Below, piece after piece: positions 42,545 to 52,867 of a DNA stretch of 64,000 bases. Under the pieces are notes generated by a model. The model did no database searches. It saw only the letters and a program-made list of their open reading frames with translations, and was not told where the DNA came from. The translations under genes and the position numbers were made by a program. The stretch lies in NCBI GenBank assembly GCA_027448945.1, contig DAIDMQ010000016.1, positions 1 through 64,000 on the forward strand, read 5' to 3'. This stretch comes from Gallionellaceae bacterium. Its GTDB lineage: Bacteria; Pseudomonadota; Gammaproteobacteria; Burkholderiales; Gallionellaceae. How positions within the stretch are numbered: the first letter of the stretch is position 1; each line of letters begins with the position of its first letter.

Positions 42545-42547
42545 TTT

Positions 42548-42652
42548 GTGCTTTTCAACTCTTATAGTTTCATCTTGTTGTTTTTGCCGATTACGTTTGT
42601 TGCCCAAAAATACAAAAATAGGGTCAGACTCGATTTAATTTACAATTCTTGA
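42548..42652 (+). pseudogene. N-terminal fragment of an MBOAT (AlgI-like) O-acyltransferase
   Basis: VLFNSYSFILLFLPITFVAQKYKNRVRLDLIYNS*; first ~20 residues match the typical MLFNSYxFILLFLPIT start. Confidence 0.6.
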
Positions 42653-42698
42653 GTCGCTCTAGACTTTGCTGCACGACTGTTCTTCGAGGAATGTTGAC

Positions 42699-43547
42699 AT
42701 GCGCCTGCTTGTTTCGATTCTGCTGAGCTGTGCCCTTTATTGTCCTGCGCTCATCTTCGCCGCCGAGCCGCCGCCGCTGATGCTGGCGAATGTGTTCCAT
42801 GCCGATGTCCGCCTTGCTGATTATTGGGTCAGCGAGAAATACGACGGTGTGCGGGGCTATTGGGACGGTAAACGTTTGATGACACGCGGCGGCGAAGTCG
42901 TCCACGCGCCAGACTGGTTCACGGCGGGTTGGCCGAACACGCCGCTGGATGGCGAGTTGTGGGCGGGGCGCGGGCGCTTTGCGCGCGCGGTTTCCACCGT
43001 GCGGCAGATGCAGCCCGACGATGCCGCTTGGCGCGAGATGCACTTCATGCTGTTTGATTTGCCCGCTCATCCAGGCGACTTCACCGCGCGGGATGCCGAA
43101 CTTCAGCGCGTCGTGGCAACGATCGGGCAACCTTGGGTAGCGCACGCAGAACAATCCCGCGTGAGCAGCCTTGCCGAATTGCGCGCCATGCTGGATCGCG
43201 TCGTAAAACTGGGCGGCGAAGGTTTGGTGTTGCACCGCAGCGCCTCGCGCTATCGCGCCGAACGCAGCGATGACTTGCTTAAATTCAAGCTTTATGAAGA
43301 CGCGGAGGCGCGGGTCATCGGACACTTGCCGGGCAAGGGAAAATACGCGGGGATGCTGGGCGCACTGGAAGTCGAAACCGCGCAAGGATTGCGTTTCAGG
43401 CTGGGAAGCGGATTGTCGGATGCCGACCGCCACACACCGCCCGCGCTGGGCAGTTGGGTAACGTATCGTTACAACGGGGTGAACGAGAAGACCGGCATCC
43501 CGCGCTTCGCCCGCTTCTTGCGCGTGCGTACCGACCTGATGCCCTAG
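42699..43547 (+). CDS. ATP-dependent DNA ligase with signal peptide (LigE-type)
   Basis: Signal peptide MRLLVSILLSCALYCPALIFAAE; KYDGVRGYWDG nucleotidyltransferase motif; C-terminal OB region. Confidence 0.92.
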   Translation: MRLLVSILLSCALYCPALIFAAEPPPLMLANVFHADVRLADYWVSEKYDGVRGYWDGKRLMTRGGEVVHAPDWFTAGWPNTPLDGELWAGRGRFARAVSTVRQMQPDDAAWREMHFMLFDLPAHPGDFTARDAELQRVVATIGQPWVAHAEQSRVSSLAELRAMLDRVVKLGGEGLVLHRSASRYRAERSDDLLKFKLYEDAEARVIGHLPGKGKYAGMLGALEVETAQGLRFRLGSGLSDADRHTPPALGSWVTYRYNGVNEKTGIPRFARFLRVRTDLMP

Positions 43548-43679
43548 CACACTTTTTCTTGAGATAAATCGTTACGCAATACGAGGTTGACAGGGGTAAG
43601 CGTTCTGGTAAATTTCACGCTCTTTTTCGGCATCCGATTGACTTCTGGTTCTAAGCCCATTGCTGGTATAACCGGACGT

Positions 43680-43697
43680 GTCGGGCTGAAGCCCGAC
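43680..43697. repeat. REP-like hairpin GTCGGGCT-GA-AGCCCGAC
   Basis: Perfect 8-bp inverted repeat followed by CTACTGA. Confidence 0.6.
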
Positions 43698-43766
43698 CTA
43701 CTGACTGATTGATCTTGCTGTTCGCGGTGAGCTCAAAATAACCACCACTTTTACTGGGAGTTAAGT

Positions 43767-45314
43767 ATGTTACGTGCGTTATTTTTGTTGCTTGCAACGC
43801 TGCTGTTGAGTGCGTGCGGGACCAATCCTGTCACGCACAAAACTGAATTTCAGTTCGTCTCGGAATCCAATGAAATTGCTATGGGGCAGAAAAACTATGC
43901 GCCTGCCCGCCAACAGCAGGGCGGTGATTACGTCATCGATCCTGAACTGACGGCCTACGTGCAAAGCGTGGGCAATAAACTGGCGGCGGTATCGGATCGC
44001 AAGCTGCCTTATGAGTTTGTGGTACTTAATGACTCTGTCCCCAATGCATGGGCGATGCCTGGCGGCAAGATCGCATTCAATCGCGGCTTGCTTTATGAAT
44101 TGAATAGTGAGGCTGAACTGGCGGCGGTGTTGAGCCATGAGATTGTCCATGCCGCCGCGCGTCATGGTGCGAAAAGTATGGAAAGCGGTATATTGTTGCA
44201 AGGTGCGACGGTGCTGGCCGGTGTGGCGACACAAAACACGCGCTATGGAAATTTGGCGGTGGGCGGGGCGCAGCTGAGTTCGCAACTGATCTCCACCAAA
44301 TTTGGTCGGGATGACGAGTCCGAAGCCGATCATTACGGCATGATCTATATGAAGCGTGCAGGTTACGATCCGACTGCCGCAGTGACCCTGCAAGAAACTT
44401 TTGTGCGCCTAAGTAAGGGTAATAAATCCAATTTCATCCAAGGTTTGTTTGCCAGTCATCCACCCTCAGATCAACGTGTAGCCGACAATAAAGCCACGCT
44501 GGCCGAGGTGGGTGCGGGCGGGGAGTGGGGGCGTGAGGTTTATGCGGAAAAGGTCAAACACCTCAAGGCGACCGAGGCTGCTTACAAAGACTATGACGAG
44601 GGTGTGAAAGTGCTCGCTGCAGGTGATGCCATTAAGGCTGCCAGTCTTGCAAAACAGGCCATCGCCATCGAGCCGCGTGAAGCACGTTTTCAAGAGTTGC
44701 TGGGGGATGTGGCACTGTCGAAAAATGACAATAAACTTGCCCTGACTTATTACGACAAGGCGATCAAATTACAGCCTGACTACTTCCGTCCGCATGTGCA
44801 AAGCGGTATCGCGTTGAATAATCTGGGGCGCAAAGTTGAAGCGGAAAAGGCCTTACAAGCCAGCAACGCCTTGTTGCCCACCGCCACCAGTCACTTTCTG
44901 CTCGGCCAGTTGGCCGAAGGGCGCGGCGATGTGAATGCGGCGATGCAGAATTATCAGCTCGCCTCGGCTTCAAATTCAAATGTGGGTAAGGAGTCGGCGC
45001 AAAGCATGCTGCGTTTAGATGTGCCGCTGAATCCGTCTAAATACCTGCGTACAGGGGTGCAAATCGATAATTATGGGAACCTTTATGCGGTCGTGCAGAA
45101 CCCGACCAGTGTGGGATTGAAGCAAGTTCAGTTCAGAGTGCAGCGCCTGGATCCTGCTAACGGTCAGCCCGTCGCACAAACGCAATTAATCTTATTGCCG
45201 GGCGAGTTGGTGGCACAACAGCAGCGTGTAATACGCAGTGGCATACAAGTTGGTAATGCGCAGGAAGCCAGTCTTTATCGCGTGCTCGTCGAGCATGCGG
45301 TGGGACTGCCTTAG
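43767..45314 (+). CDS. M48 family metallopeptidase lipoprotein with TPR repeats (BepA/LoiP-like)
   Basis: Lipobox LLLSACG; HEIVHAAARHG zinc motif; C-terminal TPRs. Confidence 0.9.
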   Translation: MLRALFLLLATLLLSACGTNPVTHKTEFQFVSESNEIAMGQKNYAPARQQQGGDYVIDPELTAYVQSVGNKLAAVSDRKLPYEFVVLNDSVPNAWAMPGGKIAFNRGLLYELNSEAELAAVLSHEIVHAAARHGAKSMESGILLQGATVLAGVATQNTRYGNLAVGGAQLSSQLISTKFGRDDESEADHYGMIYMKRAGYDPTAAVTLQETFVRLSKGNKSNFIQGLFASHPPSDQRVADNKATLAEVGAGGEWGREVYAEKVKHLKATEAAYKDYDEGVKVLAAGDAIKAASLAKQAIAIEPREARFQELLGDVALSKNDNKLALTYYDKAIKLQPDYFRPHVQSGIALNNLGRKVEAEKALQASNALLPTATSHFLLGQLAEGRGDVNAAMQNYQLASASNSNVGKESAQSMLRLDVPLNPSKYLRTGVQIDNYGNLYAVVQNPTSVGLKQVQFRVQRLDPANGQPVAQTQLILLPGELVAQQQRVIRSGIQVGNAQEASLYRVLVEHAVGLP

Positions 45315-45324
45315 TTTGGGTGTA

Positions 45325-46047
45325 TCAACGCGATAGGTCGAAGCGCATCACGCGATAGAAATGATAAAAGCAATGCTGTATGTCGGGAGGGCCTTTTAGT
45401 GTTTTGCCGCGCCGGGAGAGCGAGTCGATTAGTTTTTTCTCCACATCTTCGCCCCAGAATCCGGGTAGGAACGGTTCCAGACGCGCTAATATCCAGCGGA
45501 AGGGCGGGAGGCGGTAAAGCAAGTGGTGACGCGGTGTTTCGCCATATTCGGTGATGAGGACAGAGCCGCCAGGGCGAAGGACTCGCGCGATCTCTTCATA
45601 CACATGTTGCCGCGCTTCTGCCGGCATCTCATGAAACAAGAAAAATAAGATGACCTGATCGAAGGCGTTATCAGCATACGCGAGCGACTCTGCATTCATG
45701 CGGGCGAGATGGCAACGGTCGGCCACATCTTGTGTCTTGCCGCGCGCCAGTTGCAATTGGCCAACAGCCACGTCACACAAATGCACTTCGTTGTCGGTGT
45801 GATGCAATAAGGATGGCGTGAGTTTGCCGTAAACGCAGGTGAGTTGCAGCAAGCGTGCACCGGGCTTGTCCTCAACCCTGGACAAGGTCTTGTTCAGTAG
45901 CGTGTCGTATTGACCGAACAGGATGGCATTGATGATGGGTTGGTGATCGAAGAACCAGATGCTCTTCTCCCATAGATAAGCCCACCAATAATGTTGTGCC
46001 AGATAATCTGGTATGCCGCCTGTCAGGAATTTTTTGTACAAAGGCAT
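45325..46047 (-). CDS. rquA: RquA-like methyltransferase-fold protein (putative rhodoquinone biosynthesis)
   Basis: IPDYLAQHYWWAYLWEKSIWFFDHQPIINAILFGQYDTLL and atypical motif I LLQLTCVYGKLTPSL instead of a DxGxGxG SAM motif. Confidence 0.75.
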   Translation of the reverse strand: MPLYKKFLTGGIPDYLAQHYWWAYLWEKSIWFFDHQPIINAILFGQYDTLLNKTLSRVEDKPGARLLQLTCVYGKLTPSLLHHTDNEVHLCDVAVGQLQLARGKTQDVADRCHLARMNAESLAYADNAFDQVILFFLFHEMPAEARQHVYEEIARVLRPGGSVLITEYGETPRHHLLYRLPPFRWILARLEPFLPGFWGEDVEKKLIDSLSRRGKTLKGPPDIQHCFYHFYRVMRFDLSR

Positions 46048-46055
46048 GTAGGACC

Positions 46056-46805
46056 TCAGCCGGGGTGACACACGCTGCAATGGGGGTCGGGTCGCAGTGC
46101 AACCTGACGAATGTTCATCTCCAACGCGTCCAGCGTCAGCATGCGCGCATTCAAGCCGGACGCTATTCCCATCAAGAGTTTCAAAGCTTCAGCGGCCTGT
46201 ATCGTTCCTATGATGCCCACCAGTGGCGAGAACACACCGGTGGTGGCGCAACGCAGCTCCTGCGCTTCGCTATCTTCGGGATACAGGCAGTTGTAGCAGG
46301 GGATATCGTCGCGGCGGAAGTCGAACACCGAAGCCATCCCTGAAAACTGTATGGCAGCCCCCGACACGAGCGGTTTTCTCAACTCGTGACAGATGCGATT
46401 GATGGCATAGCGTGTGTCGAAGTTGTCTGAGCAGTCCAGCACCACATCTGTTTGTGCGATGAGGGTGCGCAGACGCACGGCATCAGCGCGTTCATTCAGG
46501 GGTACATAGCTGATTTCGGGGTTGATGTGGGTGAGGGTGGCGACCGCCGAGGTGACTTTGCTTTTTCCTAGCGCGGAGGTTTGATGCGCGATTTGGCGCT
46601 GCAGATTGCTCAACTCGACGGTGTCGTGGTCACACAGTGTGAGTTCTCCTACACCGCTGGAAGCCAGATAAAGTGAGGCCGGAGAGCCGAGCCCGCCGAT
46701 CCCTATGATGAGTGCCTTGCTGTTGAGTAAGCGCTGCTGACCTTCTATGCCGATTTCGTCGAGCAGGATGTGGCGGCTGTAACGTAGTAACTGACTATCG
46801 TTCAT
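46056..46805 (-). CDS. moeB: ThiF/MoeB/HesA family adenylyltransferase
   Basis: RYSRHILLDEIGIEGQQRLLNSKALIIGIGGLGSPASLYLASSGVG. Confidence 0.93.
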   Translation of the reverse strand: MNDSQLLRYSRHILLDEIGIEGQQRLLNSKALIIGIGGLGSPASLYLASSGVGELTLCDHDTVELSNLQRQIAHQTSALGKSKVTSAVATLTHINPEISYVPLNERADAVRLRTLIAQTDVVLDCSDNFDTRYAINRICHELRKPLVSGAAIQFSGMASVFDFRRDDIPCYNCLYPEDSEAQELRCATTGVFSPLVGIIGTIQAAEALKLLMGIASGLNARMLTLDALEMNIRQVALRPDPHCSVCHPG

Positions 46806-46811
46806 GCACAC

Positions 46812-47219
46812 TCATTTGTAGCGGCGCAATTCAGGCGGCGTGGTCTCGTCGTGATCGCCGTGCAGATGCGTGTCGTAAGCGCGTATGAAGATTTCTTTCT
46901 CGCGCCGCTTGGTGGGATGGTCTGGCACATCCATATTGTGTAATTCAGTGTCTTCACAATAGTGAACGACCTGGCGGCTGATGCGATTCAACAGGCTGTT
47001 GTCCAGCACGAAGCCCTGTTCCACCAGAGCATGCTCCAATCCGGCCATGGTGTAGTGTTCCAAGCTGTAGCAAAGAACTACTGCATCGGGCTTTTCGCCA
47101 CGGTGTACGACTAAGTCCTCCAGGCCAGACAATAAATGCAATGCTTTATCTACTTGGCCTGCGGGCTCATCGGCGAAGATGAGCTCGCGTTTCTTTTGCA
47201 TGTCACAAGGGTTGATCAT
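46812..47219 (-). CDS. Conserved hypothetical protein
   Basis: 135 aa ORF between moeB and ctpA. Confidence 0.65.
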   Translation of the reverse strand: MINPCDMQKKRELIFADEPAGQVDKALHLLSGLEDLVVHRGEKPDAVVLCYSLEHYTMAGLEHALVEQGFVLDNSLLNRISRQVVHYCEDTELHNMDVPDHPTKRREKEIFIRAYDTHLHGDHDETTPPELRRYK

Positions 47220-47243
47220 GATTTCCTCGCAGTGTCTCAGCGA

Positions 47244-48629
47244 TCATTTACCGTGCAGGATCTGCATCCCTTTGAGCAGATTCAGAGCCTGGTTCAATTG
47301 ATAATCGTTCTTGGAGCCAAATTCGGCAGGCGCCACCTTGTTGTCTTCCGGTTTGTCTATCACTTGTGCCTGCTTCTTGCTATCGCCCTTGTCTTCAGCC
47401 TGCGTGTCGTTGATTAGATGTTTGTCCAGATCGGCTTCACGCAGACGGAAGGCATTTTCTAAGGCGGTAGTAGAGGGATCTTCCACCAGGATGTCGGGCA
47501 CGATGCCCTTGGCCTGTATGGAGCGACCGCTAGGGGTGTAGTAACGCGCCGTGGTGAGTTTCACTGCGGTGTTGTTGCCCAGTGGCAAGATGGTCTGTAC
47601 CGAGCCTTTGCCAAATGTCTGGGTACCCATGATGACTGCACGTTTGTGATCTTGCAGTGCGCCAGCCACAATTTCTGATGCGGATGCAGAGCCGCCATTG
47701 ACCAAGACCACCATAGGGACACTCTTCACCGCTTCGGGCAGGCCTTTCAAATAGTCGGATTTGCCGCTGCTACGGATGTAATTCTCCGGATTCGCAGTCA
47801 GGCGCATCTTGGCATCTTCAGTGCGGCCGTCGGTATAGACCACCAATGCATCTTTCGCCAAGAAGGCTGAAGAAACACCAACGGCACCGGTGAGCAAGCC
47901 GCCCGGATCGTTACGCAAGTCCAGAATCAGACCTTTCATTTCGCCTTTATTCTCTTTGAAGAGTTTCTCCAAGGCGCTGGCAAGGTTCTCGCCGGTATGT
48001 TCCTGGAATTGGGTGATGCGCACGAACACATAGCCGTTCTCGAGCAATTTCGCCTTAACGCTCTGTACTTTGATGACGGCACGCGTCACGCTGATGACTA
48101 GCGGTTTGGGCTCGTTCTTGCGAATGATGGTGAGCAGTATCTTGCTGCCCGGCTTGCCGCGCATGCGTTTCACCGCATCATTAAGCGACAGACCTTTAAC
48201 CAAGGTGTCATCCAATTTGATGATCAAATCGCCGCTCTTCACGCCTGCCTGGAAGGCGGGGGTATCTTCGATAGGAGAGATGACCTTAACCAAACCGTCT
48301 TCCATTCCCACTTCTATACCCAAGCCGCCGAACTCCCCTTGGGTGCTGGATTGCAGTTCTTTGAATGCATCGGCATCCAAGTATGCAGAGTGGGGGTCCA
48401 AACCGCCCACCATGCCGTTGATGGCCTGGGTGATCAGGGTCTTGTCGGAGACAGGCTCTACATAATCGCTTTTGATGCGTCCGAATACGTCGGTGAAAGC
48501 GCGCATCTCTTCAACGGGGAGCGGGGTAGCCAGCGTGTCTTTTTGCGCGACAGCCGTTAAATGTATGGTCAATGCCACACCAGTGAATAAACCCAGACCT
48601 ACTAAACCCAATTTTTCTAAACGACGCAT
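47244..48629 (-). CDS. S41 family C-terminal processing peptidase
   Basis: PDZ domain; LVNGGSASASEIVAGALQDHKRAVIMGTQTFGKGSVQ. Confidence 0.95.
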   Translation of the reverse strand: MRRLEKLGLVGLGLFTGVALTIHLTAVAQKDTLATPLPVEEMRAFTDVFGRIKSDYVEPVSDKTLITQAINGMVGGLDPHSAYLDADAFKELQSSTQGEFGGLGIEVGMEDGLVKVISPIEDTPAFQAGVKSGDLIIKLDDTLVKGLSLNDAVKRMRGKPGSKILLTIIRKNEPKPLVISVTRAVIKVQSVKAKLLENGYVFVRITQFQEHTGENLASALEKLFKENKGEMKGLILDLRNDPGGLLTGAVGVSSAFLAKDALVVYTDGRTEDAKMRLTANPENYIRSSGKSDYLKGLPEAVKSVPMVVLVNGGSASASEIVAGALQDHKRAVIMGTQTFGKGSVQTILPLGNNTAVKLTTARYYTPSGRSIQAKGIVPDILVEDPSTTALENAFRLREADLDKHLINDTQAEDKGDSKKQAQVIDKPEDNKVAPAEFGSKNDYQLNQALNLLKGMQILHGK

Positions 48630-48642
48630 GTGTGCTCCATAA

Positions 48643-49815
48643 TTATTTTGCCGCCAGCCACTTAAGGGGATCCAACGGCTTACTTTCCAAACGCAGTTCA
48701 AAGTATAAACCAGTATCTTCATTACCGCCGCTGTTGCCTACAGCGGCAATCGTGTCTCCGCCGCGCAACTCATCGCCGACTTGTTTGTAGAGTGTCTCAT
48801 TGTTGCCATATAAGCTCATATAGCCTTTGCCATGATCCACGATGAGCAAATTGCCGAAGCCGCGTAGCCAGTCGGCAAATACTACCCGACCTGCGGCGAT
48901 GGTTTTGACCATTTGCCCCTCGGCGGCACGTACAAAGATACCTTTCCACAACACGGTACTATCGGTGCGGGGTGCGCCGAAGCGATTGGTGATGTCTCCT
49001 TTGACGGGGATGGCAAGCTTGCCTTTGAGTTGAGCGAAGGGTTTGCCGTCATAACGATCATCGGGCAGCTTATTGTTACTGAAGATGGACGTGGACTTGG
49101 GTTGGGCCAGCATCTGCGTTATCTTCTCGACCAATTGGGCTAGTCGATTCTCGTTCTGTTGCAAGCGCAGTATTTCGCGGCGTTGCCCTCTGAGTTGCTG
49201 GGATATCTTGATTAGCGTTTGTTTGCGCTGTTGACGCTTTTCCTTGAGGTCGAGTTGTTGGGCCTTCTGCTCGGCTTCCAGTGATTTGAGCGTGGCGCGT
49301 TGCTCTTGGGTCTCATTGCTGAGACTGGCGATCTTTTGCAGATTGGCGCGCATGGCATTGAGCCAGTTTGCACGATTGCGAGCGATGTAGTGAAAGTACT
49401 CGAGATCGCGCGCGACTTGGTTAGGATCGCGATTGCTTAACAATAATTTTGCGTATTCCTCTTGTCCACCCAGATATTGCTGGTAGAGCAAACGGCCTAG
49501 CAACACTTGCTGACCTGTCATATTCTTGCTGAGTTGTCGTTGCTGGGACTGTAATTCACTGAGTTTATGGTCGGCGATACGCTGTTGCTCAGACAGCAAG
49601 GCGATCTGGCGATTCACATTGCTGATGGCACGCTCTGATTCACGCAAAGCGTCGGAAGCTGTGGTTTTGGATTCGGTAGTCTTGTCCATGTTGCGCTGCA
49701 TGGCAGAGATGCGTTGGCGCAGATTCTCCAACTCCGCCTGCTGATCTGCATGCGCACCATGTGTGGTGAGCAGCAAAAAGCACATCAGCAGCAAGCAGCG
49801 TGTATAGAGCGTCAC
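48643..49815 (-). CDS. Murein hydrolase activator EnvC (M23 domain)
   Basis: Coiled coil then degenerate M23 domain; next to S41 peptidase and gpmI. Confidence 0.92.
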   Translation of the reverse strand: MTLYTRCLLLMCFLLLTTHGAHADQQAELENLRQRISAMQRNMDKTTESKTTASDALRESERAISNVNRQIALLSEQQRIADHKLSELQSQQRQLSKNMTGQQVLLGRLLYQQYLGGQEEYAKLLLSNRDPNQVARDLEYFHYIARNRANWLNAMRANLQKIASLSNETQEQRATLKSLEAEQKAQQLDLKEKRQQRKQTLIKISQQLRGQRREILRLQQNENRLAQLVEKITQMLAQPKSTSIFSNNKLPDDRYDGKPFAQLKGKLAIPVKGDITNRFGAPRTDSTVLWKGIFVRAAEGQMVKTIAAGRVVFADWLRGFGNLLIVDHGKGYMSLYGNNETLYKQVGDELRGGDTIAAVGNSGGNEDTGLYFELRLESKPLDPLKWLAAK

Positions 49816-51350
49816 TTGAATCGGATTAAGCTTTGCCCGGTCATTTCATCGGGTTTGGGCAGGCCCATCATATGCAAGAGGGTGGGCGCCAGGTCGCGCA
49901 ACGCTCCCTTTTCTGCGACTACAGCATGGCGCCCGACGTATACGAATGGCACCAGATTTAGGGTATGTGCGGTATGAGCCTGATGGGTGCTGTGATCTAT
50001 CATTTGTTCGGCATTGCCGTGATCGGCTGTGATGATGACCTCGCCACCTATGGTTTGCATGGCTTTGACCACTCGACCTATGCAGATGTCCAATGTCTCG
50101 ATGGCCTTGGTCGCCGCTGCCATATCTCCGCTATGGCCTACCATGTCGCCATTGGCGTAGTTGCAGATCATGGTTTGGTACTTGCGCGACAAAATCGCCG
50201 CTTCAAGTTTGTCGGTCACTTCAAAGGCGCTCATCTCCGGCTTGAGATCGTAGGTCGCAACCTTGGGTGAAGGCACCAAGATGCGGTCCTCGCCTTCATA
50301 GGGCTGCTCTTTGCCGCCATTCAGGAAGTAGGTGACGTGCGCATACTTCTCGGTTTCAGCGATGCGTAGTTGCCTCATGCCCAGCTTGGAGAGGTATTCG
50401 CCTAAGGTGTTGTGTATGGCTTCTGCGCGGTAGGCGCACGGTTGGTGGAAGTCCTCGCCGTAGTTGCTCAGAGTGGTGACATTACCCAGCTTGGGAAAAT
50501 GTTTGCGTGCAAAGCCGCTGAAATTCTCGTCGCTCAGGGCGCGTGTAATCTCGCGGGCGCGATCAGCACGGAAGTTCATGAATATCAGCGCGTCACCATC
50601 ATTCATGCGCACCGATGATTGGCCGGCAGGGATGACGCTGGTGGCTTGTACGAACTCGTCGTTCTCGTCACGCGCATATGCGGCTTCAAGTGCCTCATGG
50701 GCGGTGTGTGCGCTGAACAGTCCTTGTCCTTGGGTCAGCAAATCATAAGCGGTTTCTACTCTATCCCAACGATTGTCGCGGTCCATCGCGAAATAGCGTC
50801 CGATTACAGAGGCTATCTGACCCACGCCCAGCTTGTCACATAGGGCTTGCAGGGTCTGTAAAGATGGCTCTGCGCTTCTCGGCGGAGTGTCGCGACCGTC
50901 CAGGAAGGCGTGCAGATAGACTTTCTTCAGGCCAGCCTTGGCTGCCATCTCCAGCATGGTATAGATATGGTTTTCATGGCTGTGTACGCCGCCCGCAGAC
51001 AGCAGTCCCATGATGTGCAGGGCGCTGCCATTGTCCAGGGCGGTTTTGATTGCTGCGCGCAATGCGGTGTTGTCAAAGAATTTGCCTTCTTCTATTTCTA
51101 CATCAATGCGGCTTATATCTTGGTATACCACGCGGCCTGCGCCGATATTGAGATGGCCCACTTCTGAGTTACCCATCTGACTGCTTGGCAAGCCGACAGC
51201 CTTTTCCGAAGCGTCGATTAGGGTGTGAGGGTAGTCGCGCCAGTAGCTGTCCCAGTTGGGTTTATGCGCTGCGGCGATGGCGTTGTAGTCGGTATCTTCT
51301 CGATAACCGAAGCCGTCCAAGATAATCAGTAAAACAGGAGTGATGTTCAT
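49812..51350 (-). CDS. gpmI: 2,3-bisphosphoglycerate-independent phosphoglycerate mutase
   Basis: [43 protein letters not shown]. Confidence 0.97.
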   Translation of the reverse strand: MNITPVLLIILDGFGYREDTDYNAIAAAHKPNWDSYWRDYPHTLIDASEKAVGLPSSQMGNSEVGHLNIGAGRVVYQDISRIDVEIEEGKFFDNTALRAAIKTALDNGSALHIMGLLSAGGVHSHENHIYTMLEMAAKAGLKKVYLHAFLDGRDTPPRSAEPSLQTLQALCDKLGVGQIASVIGRYFAMDRDNRWDRVETAYDLLTQGQGLFSAHTAHEALEAAYARDENDEFVQATSVIPAGQSSVRMNDGDALIFMNFRADRAREITRALSDENFSGFARKHFPKLGNVTTLSNYGEDFHQPCAYRAEAIHNTLGEYLSKLGMRQLRIAETEKYAHVTYFLNGGKEQPYEGEDRILVPSPKVATYDLKPEMSAFEVTDKLEAAILSRKYQTMICNYANGDMVGHSGDMAAATKAIETLDICIGRVVKAMQTIGGEVIITADHGNAEQMIDHSTHQAHTAHTLNLVPFVYVGRHAVVAEKGALRDLAPTLLHMMGLPKPDEMTGQSLIRFK

Positions 51351-51434
51351 CAGGTAATATATAAGTAAGCGATAATTTTTAAACAGCGGTATTTTAGCCG
51401 AATTCGTCGTGAATTATTTAACACCGAGGTTTAT

Positions 51435-51737
51435 ATGCAACATCCCATCATAGATAGAGAGCAGGATATTAACCAAGCTTCGCAAGCAATCAAGGCCATG
51501 GCTCACCCCTTGCGCTTGAAGATATTGTGTTTGCTCGGCGATCAGGAAGTCAGCGTGCAAGACATCGTCGAATACGTTGGCACTTCGCAAAGCAATATTT
51601 CGCAGCATTTGGCCATCTTGCGTGACAAAGGTGTGTTGGCGACCCGCAAAGAAGCCAATTTTGTTTACTACCGTATCAATGACCCGCGCACATTGAAGTT
51701 GGTGGGTTTGATGCGGGAGGTGTTTTGCAGCAACTGA
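51435..51737 (+). CDS. ArsR-family regulator (SqrR/BigR-like, two Cys)
   Basis: AMAHPLRLKILCLLGDQEVSVQDIVEYVGTSQSNISQHLAILRDKGVLATRKEANFVYYRI...VFCSN. Confidence 0.88.
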   Translation: MQHPIIDREQDINQASQAIKAMAHPLRLKILCLLGDQEVSVQDIVEYVGTSQSNISQHLAILRDKGVLATRKEANFVYYRINDPRTLKLVGLMREVFCSN

Positions 51738-51758
51738 AAGGTTGTTTGATTATATCGA

Positions 51759-51778
51759 GTATTAGTATATGCTAATAC
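51759..51778. promoter_or_regulatory. Candidate ArsR operator, inverted repeat GTATTAG-TATATG-CTAATAC
   Basis: Perfect 7-bp arms between the ArsR gene and the RND adaptor gene. Confidence 0.5.
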
Positions 51779-51799
51779 ATTGGATTGGTGATTTTCGGG

Positions 51800-52825
51800 A
51801 TGGCTAAGATGAAAAACATATGGATGTTTGGTGCCTTGCTGGGCAGTGTGATGTCGGTGCAAGCTGCGGAGCAGTTGGCGGTCGCGCCAGTTGAATACCG
51901 CGAGGTCGCACAAACTTATGTCGCAGAGGGTTTGGTAGAAGCGACACGTCAATCAACGGTTTCCGCACAGATATCGGGTCGGGTAAAAGAAATATATTTT
52001 GACGTGGGAGATAGGGTCAAGCCGGGTCAATTAATTCTGCGCATAGACGAGCGTGAAGCGGCGCAAGCCTTGGCAGGCAGTCAAGCTCAGTTGGCACAGG
52101 CGCAAGCTAATCTGCAAAACGCCAAGTCTACTTATGAGCGCGCCAAACAGATGTTTGCACAAAAATTTATCAGCCAAGCGGCGCTGGATAAGGCTGAGGC
52201 GGATTATCGGGTTGCCGTTGCACAAGCGGCCGCAAGCAGTGCGGGCGCAAGTCAGGCTGGCTTGGCGCATGCATACACCGCCGTGATCGCACCCTACGGT
52301 GGCGTAGTAGCTTCGCGTCATGTCGAGGTGGGTGAGATGGTGATGCCCGGTAAGCCTTTGATGACTGGCTTTGACCCATCCGAGATGCGCGTGCTGGTGA
52401 GCTTGCCGCAATACAAGCTGGCTGAAATCGGCAAGCATCCTGAAGTGATGGTGGAGCTGCCTGCGCTTGGTAAATACATCAAAGCAACATCGACACAAGT
52501 CCAGCCTCTGGCGGATGCGCGTACGCATGGGACAGAGGCGCGCGTAACATTGCCACCCAACGAAGCAGGTATTTATCCTGGCATGTTCGTGCGTGCACAT
52601 TTTGTGATTGGTAAAGCTAAAAAGTTGATGCTCCCCGTGAGTGCGGTGTTGCGTCGTAGTGAAGTGGTTGCCGTCTATGTGGTGGATGACAAGGGCGGCG
52701 TTAAGTTGCGTCAAGTACGTCTGGGTGATGTCAGCACAGATGGTGGCGTGGAAGTACTGGCTGGCTTGTCGGCCGGCGAGAGGGTGGCATTGGATCCTAT
52801 CAAAGCAGGCATGATGGGGAAGTGA
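51800..52825 (+). CDS. RND efflux periplasmic adaptor subunit
   Basis: VSAQISGRVKEIYFDVGDRVKPGQLILRID; lipoyl/barrel-hybrid pattern. Confidence 0.93.
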   Translation: MAKMKNIWMFGALLGSVMSVQAAEQLAVAPVEYREVAQTYVAEGLVEATRQSTVSAQISGRVKEIYFDVGDRVKPGQLILRIDEREAAQALAGSQAQLAQAQANLQNAKSTYERAKQMFAQKFISQAALDKAEADYRVAVAQAAASSAGASQAGLAHAYTAVIAPYGGVVASRHVEVGEMVMPGKPLMTGFDPSEMRVLVSLPQYKLAEIGKHPEVMVELPALGKYIKATSTQVQPLADARTHGTEARVTLPPNEAGIYPGMFVRAHFVIGKAKKLMLPVSAVLRRSEVVAVYVVDDKGGVKLRQVRLGDVSTDGGVEVLAGLSAGERVALDPIKAGMMGK

Positions 52826-52867
52826 TCGGTAGTACGTGGCAATAAACAAACTTGGGAGAGTAAAAGA

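Noticed and set aside
42624-43550. 308-aa minus-strand ORF
   Set aside because: Antisense shadow of the LigE-type ligase
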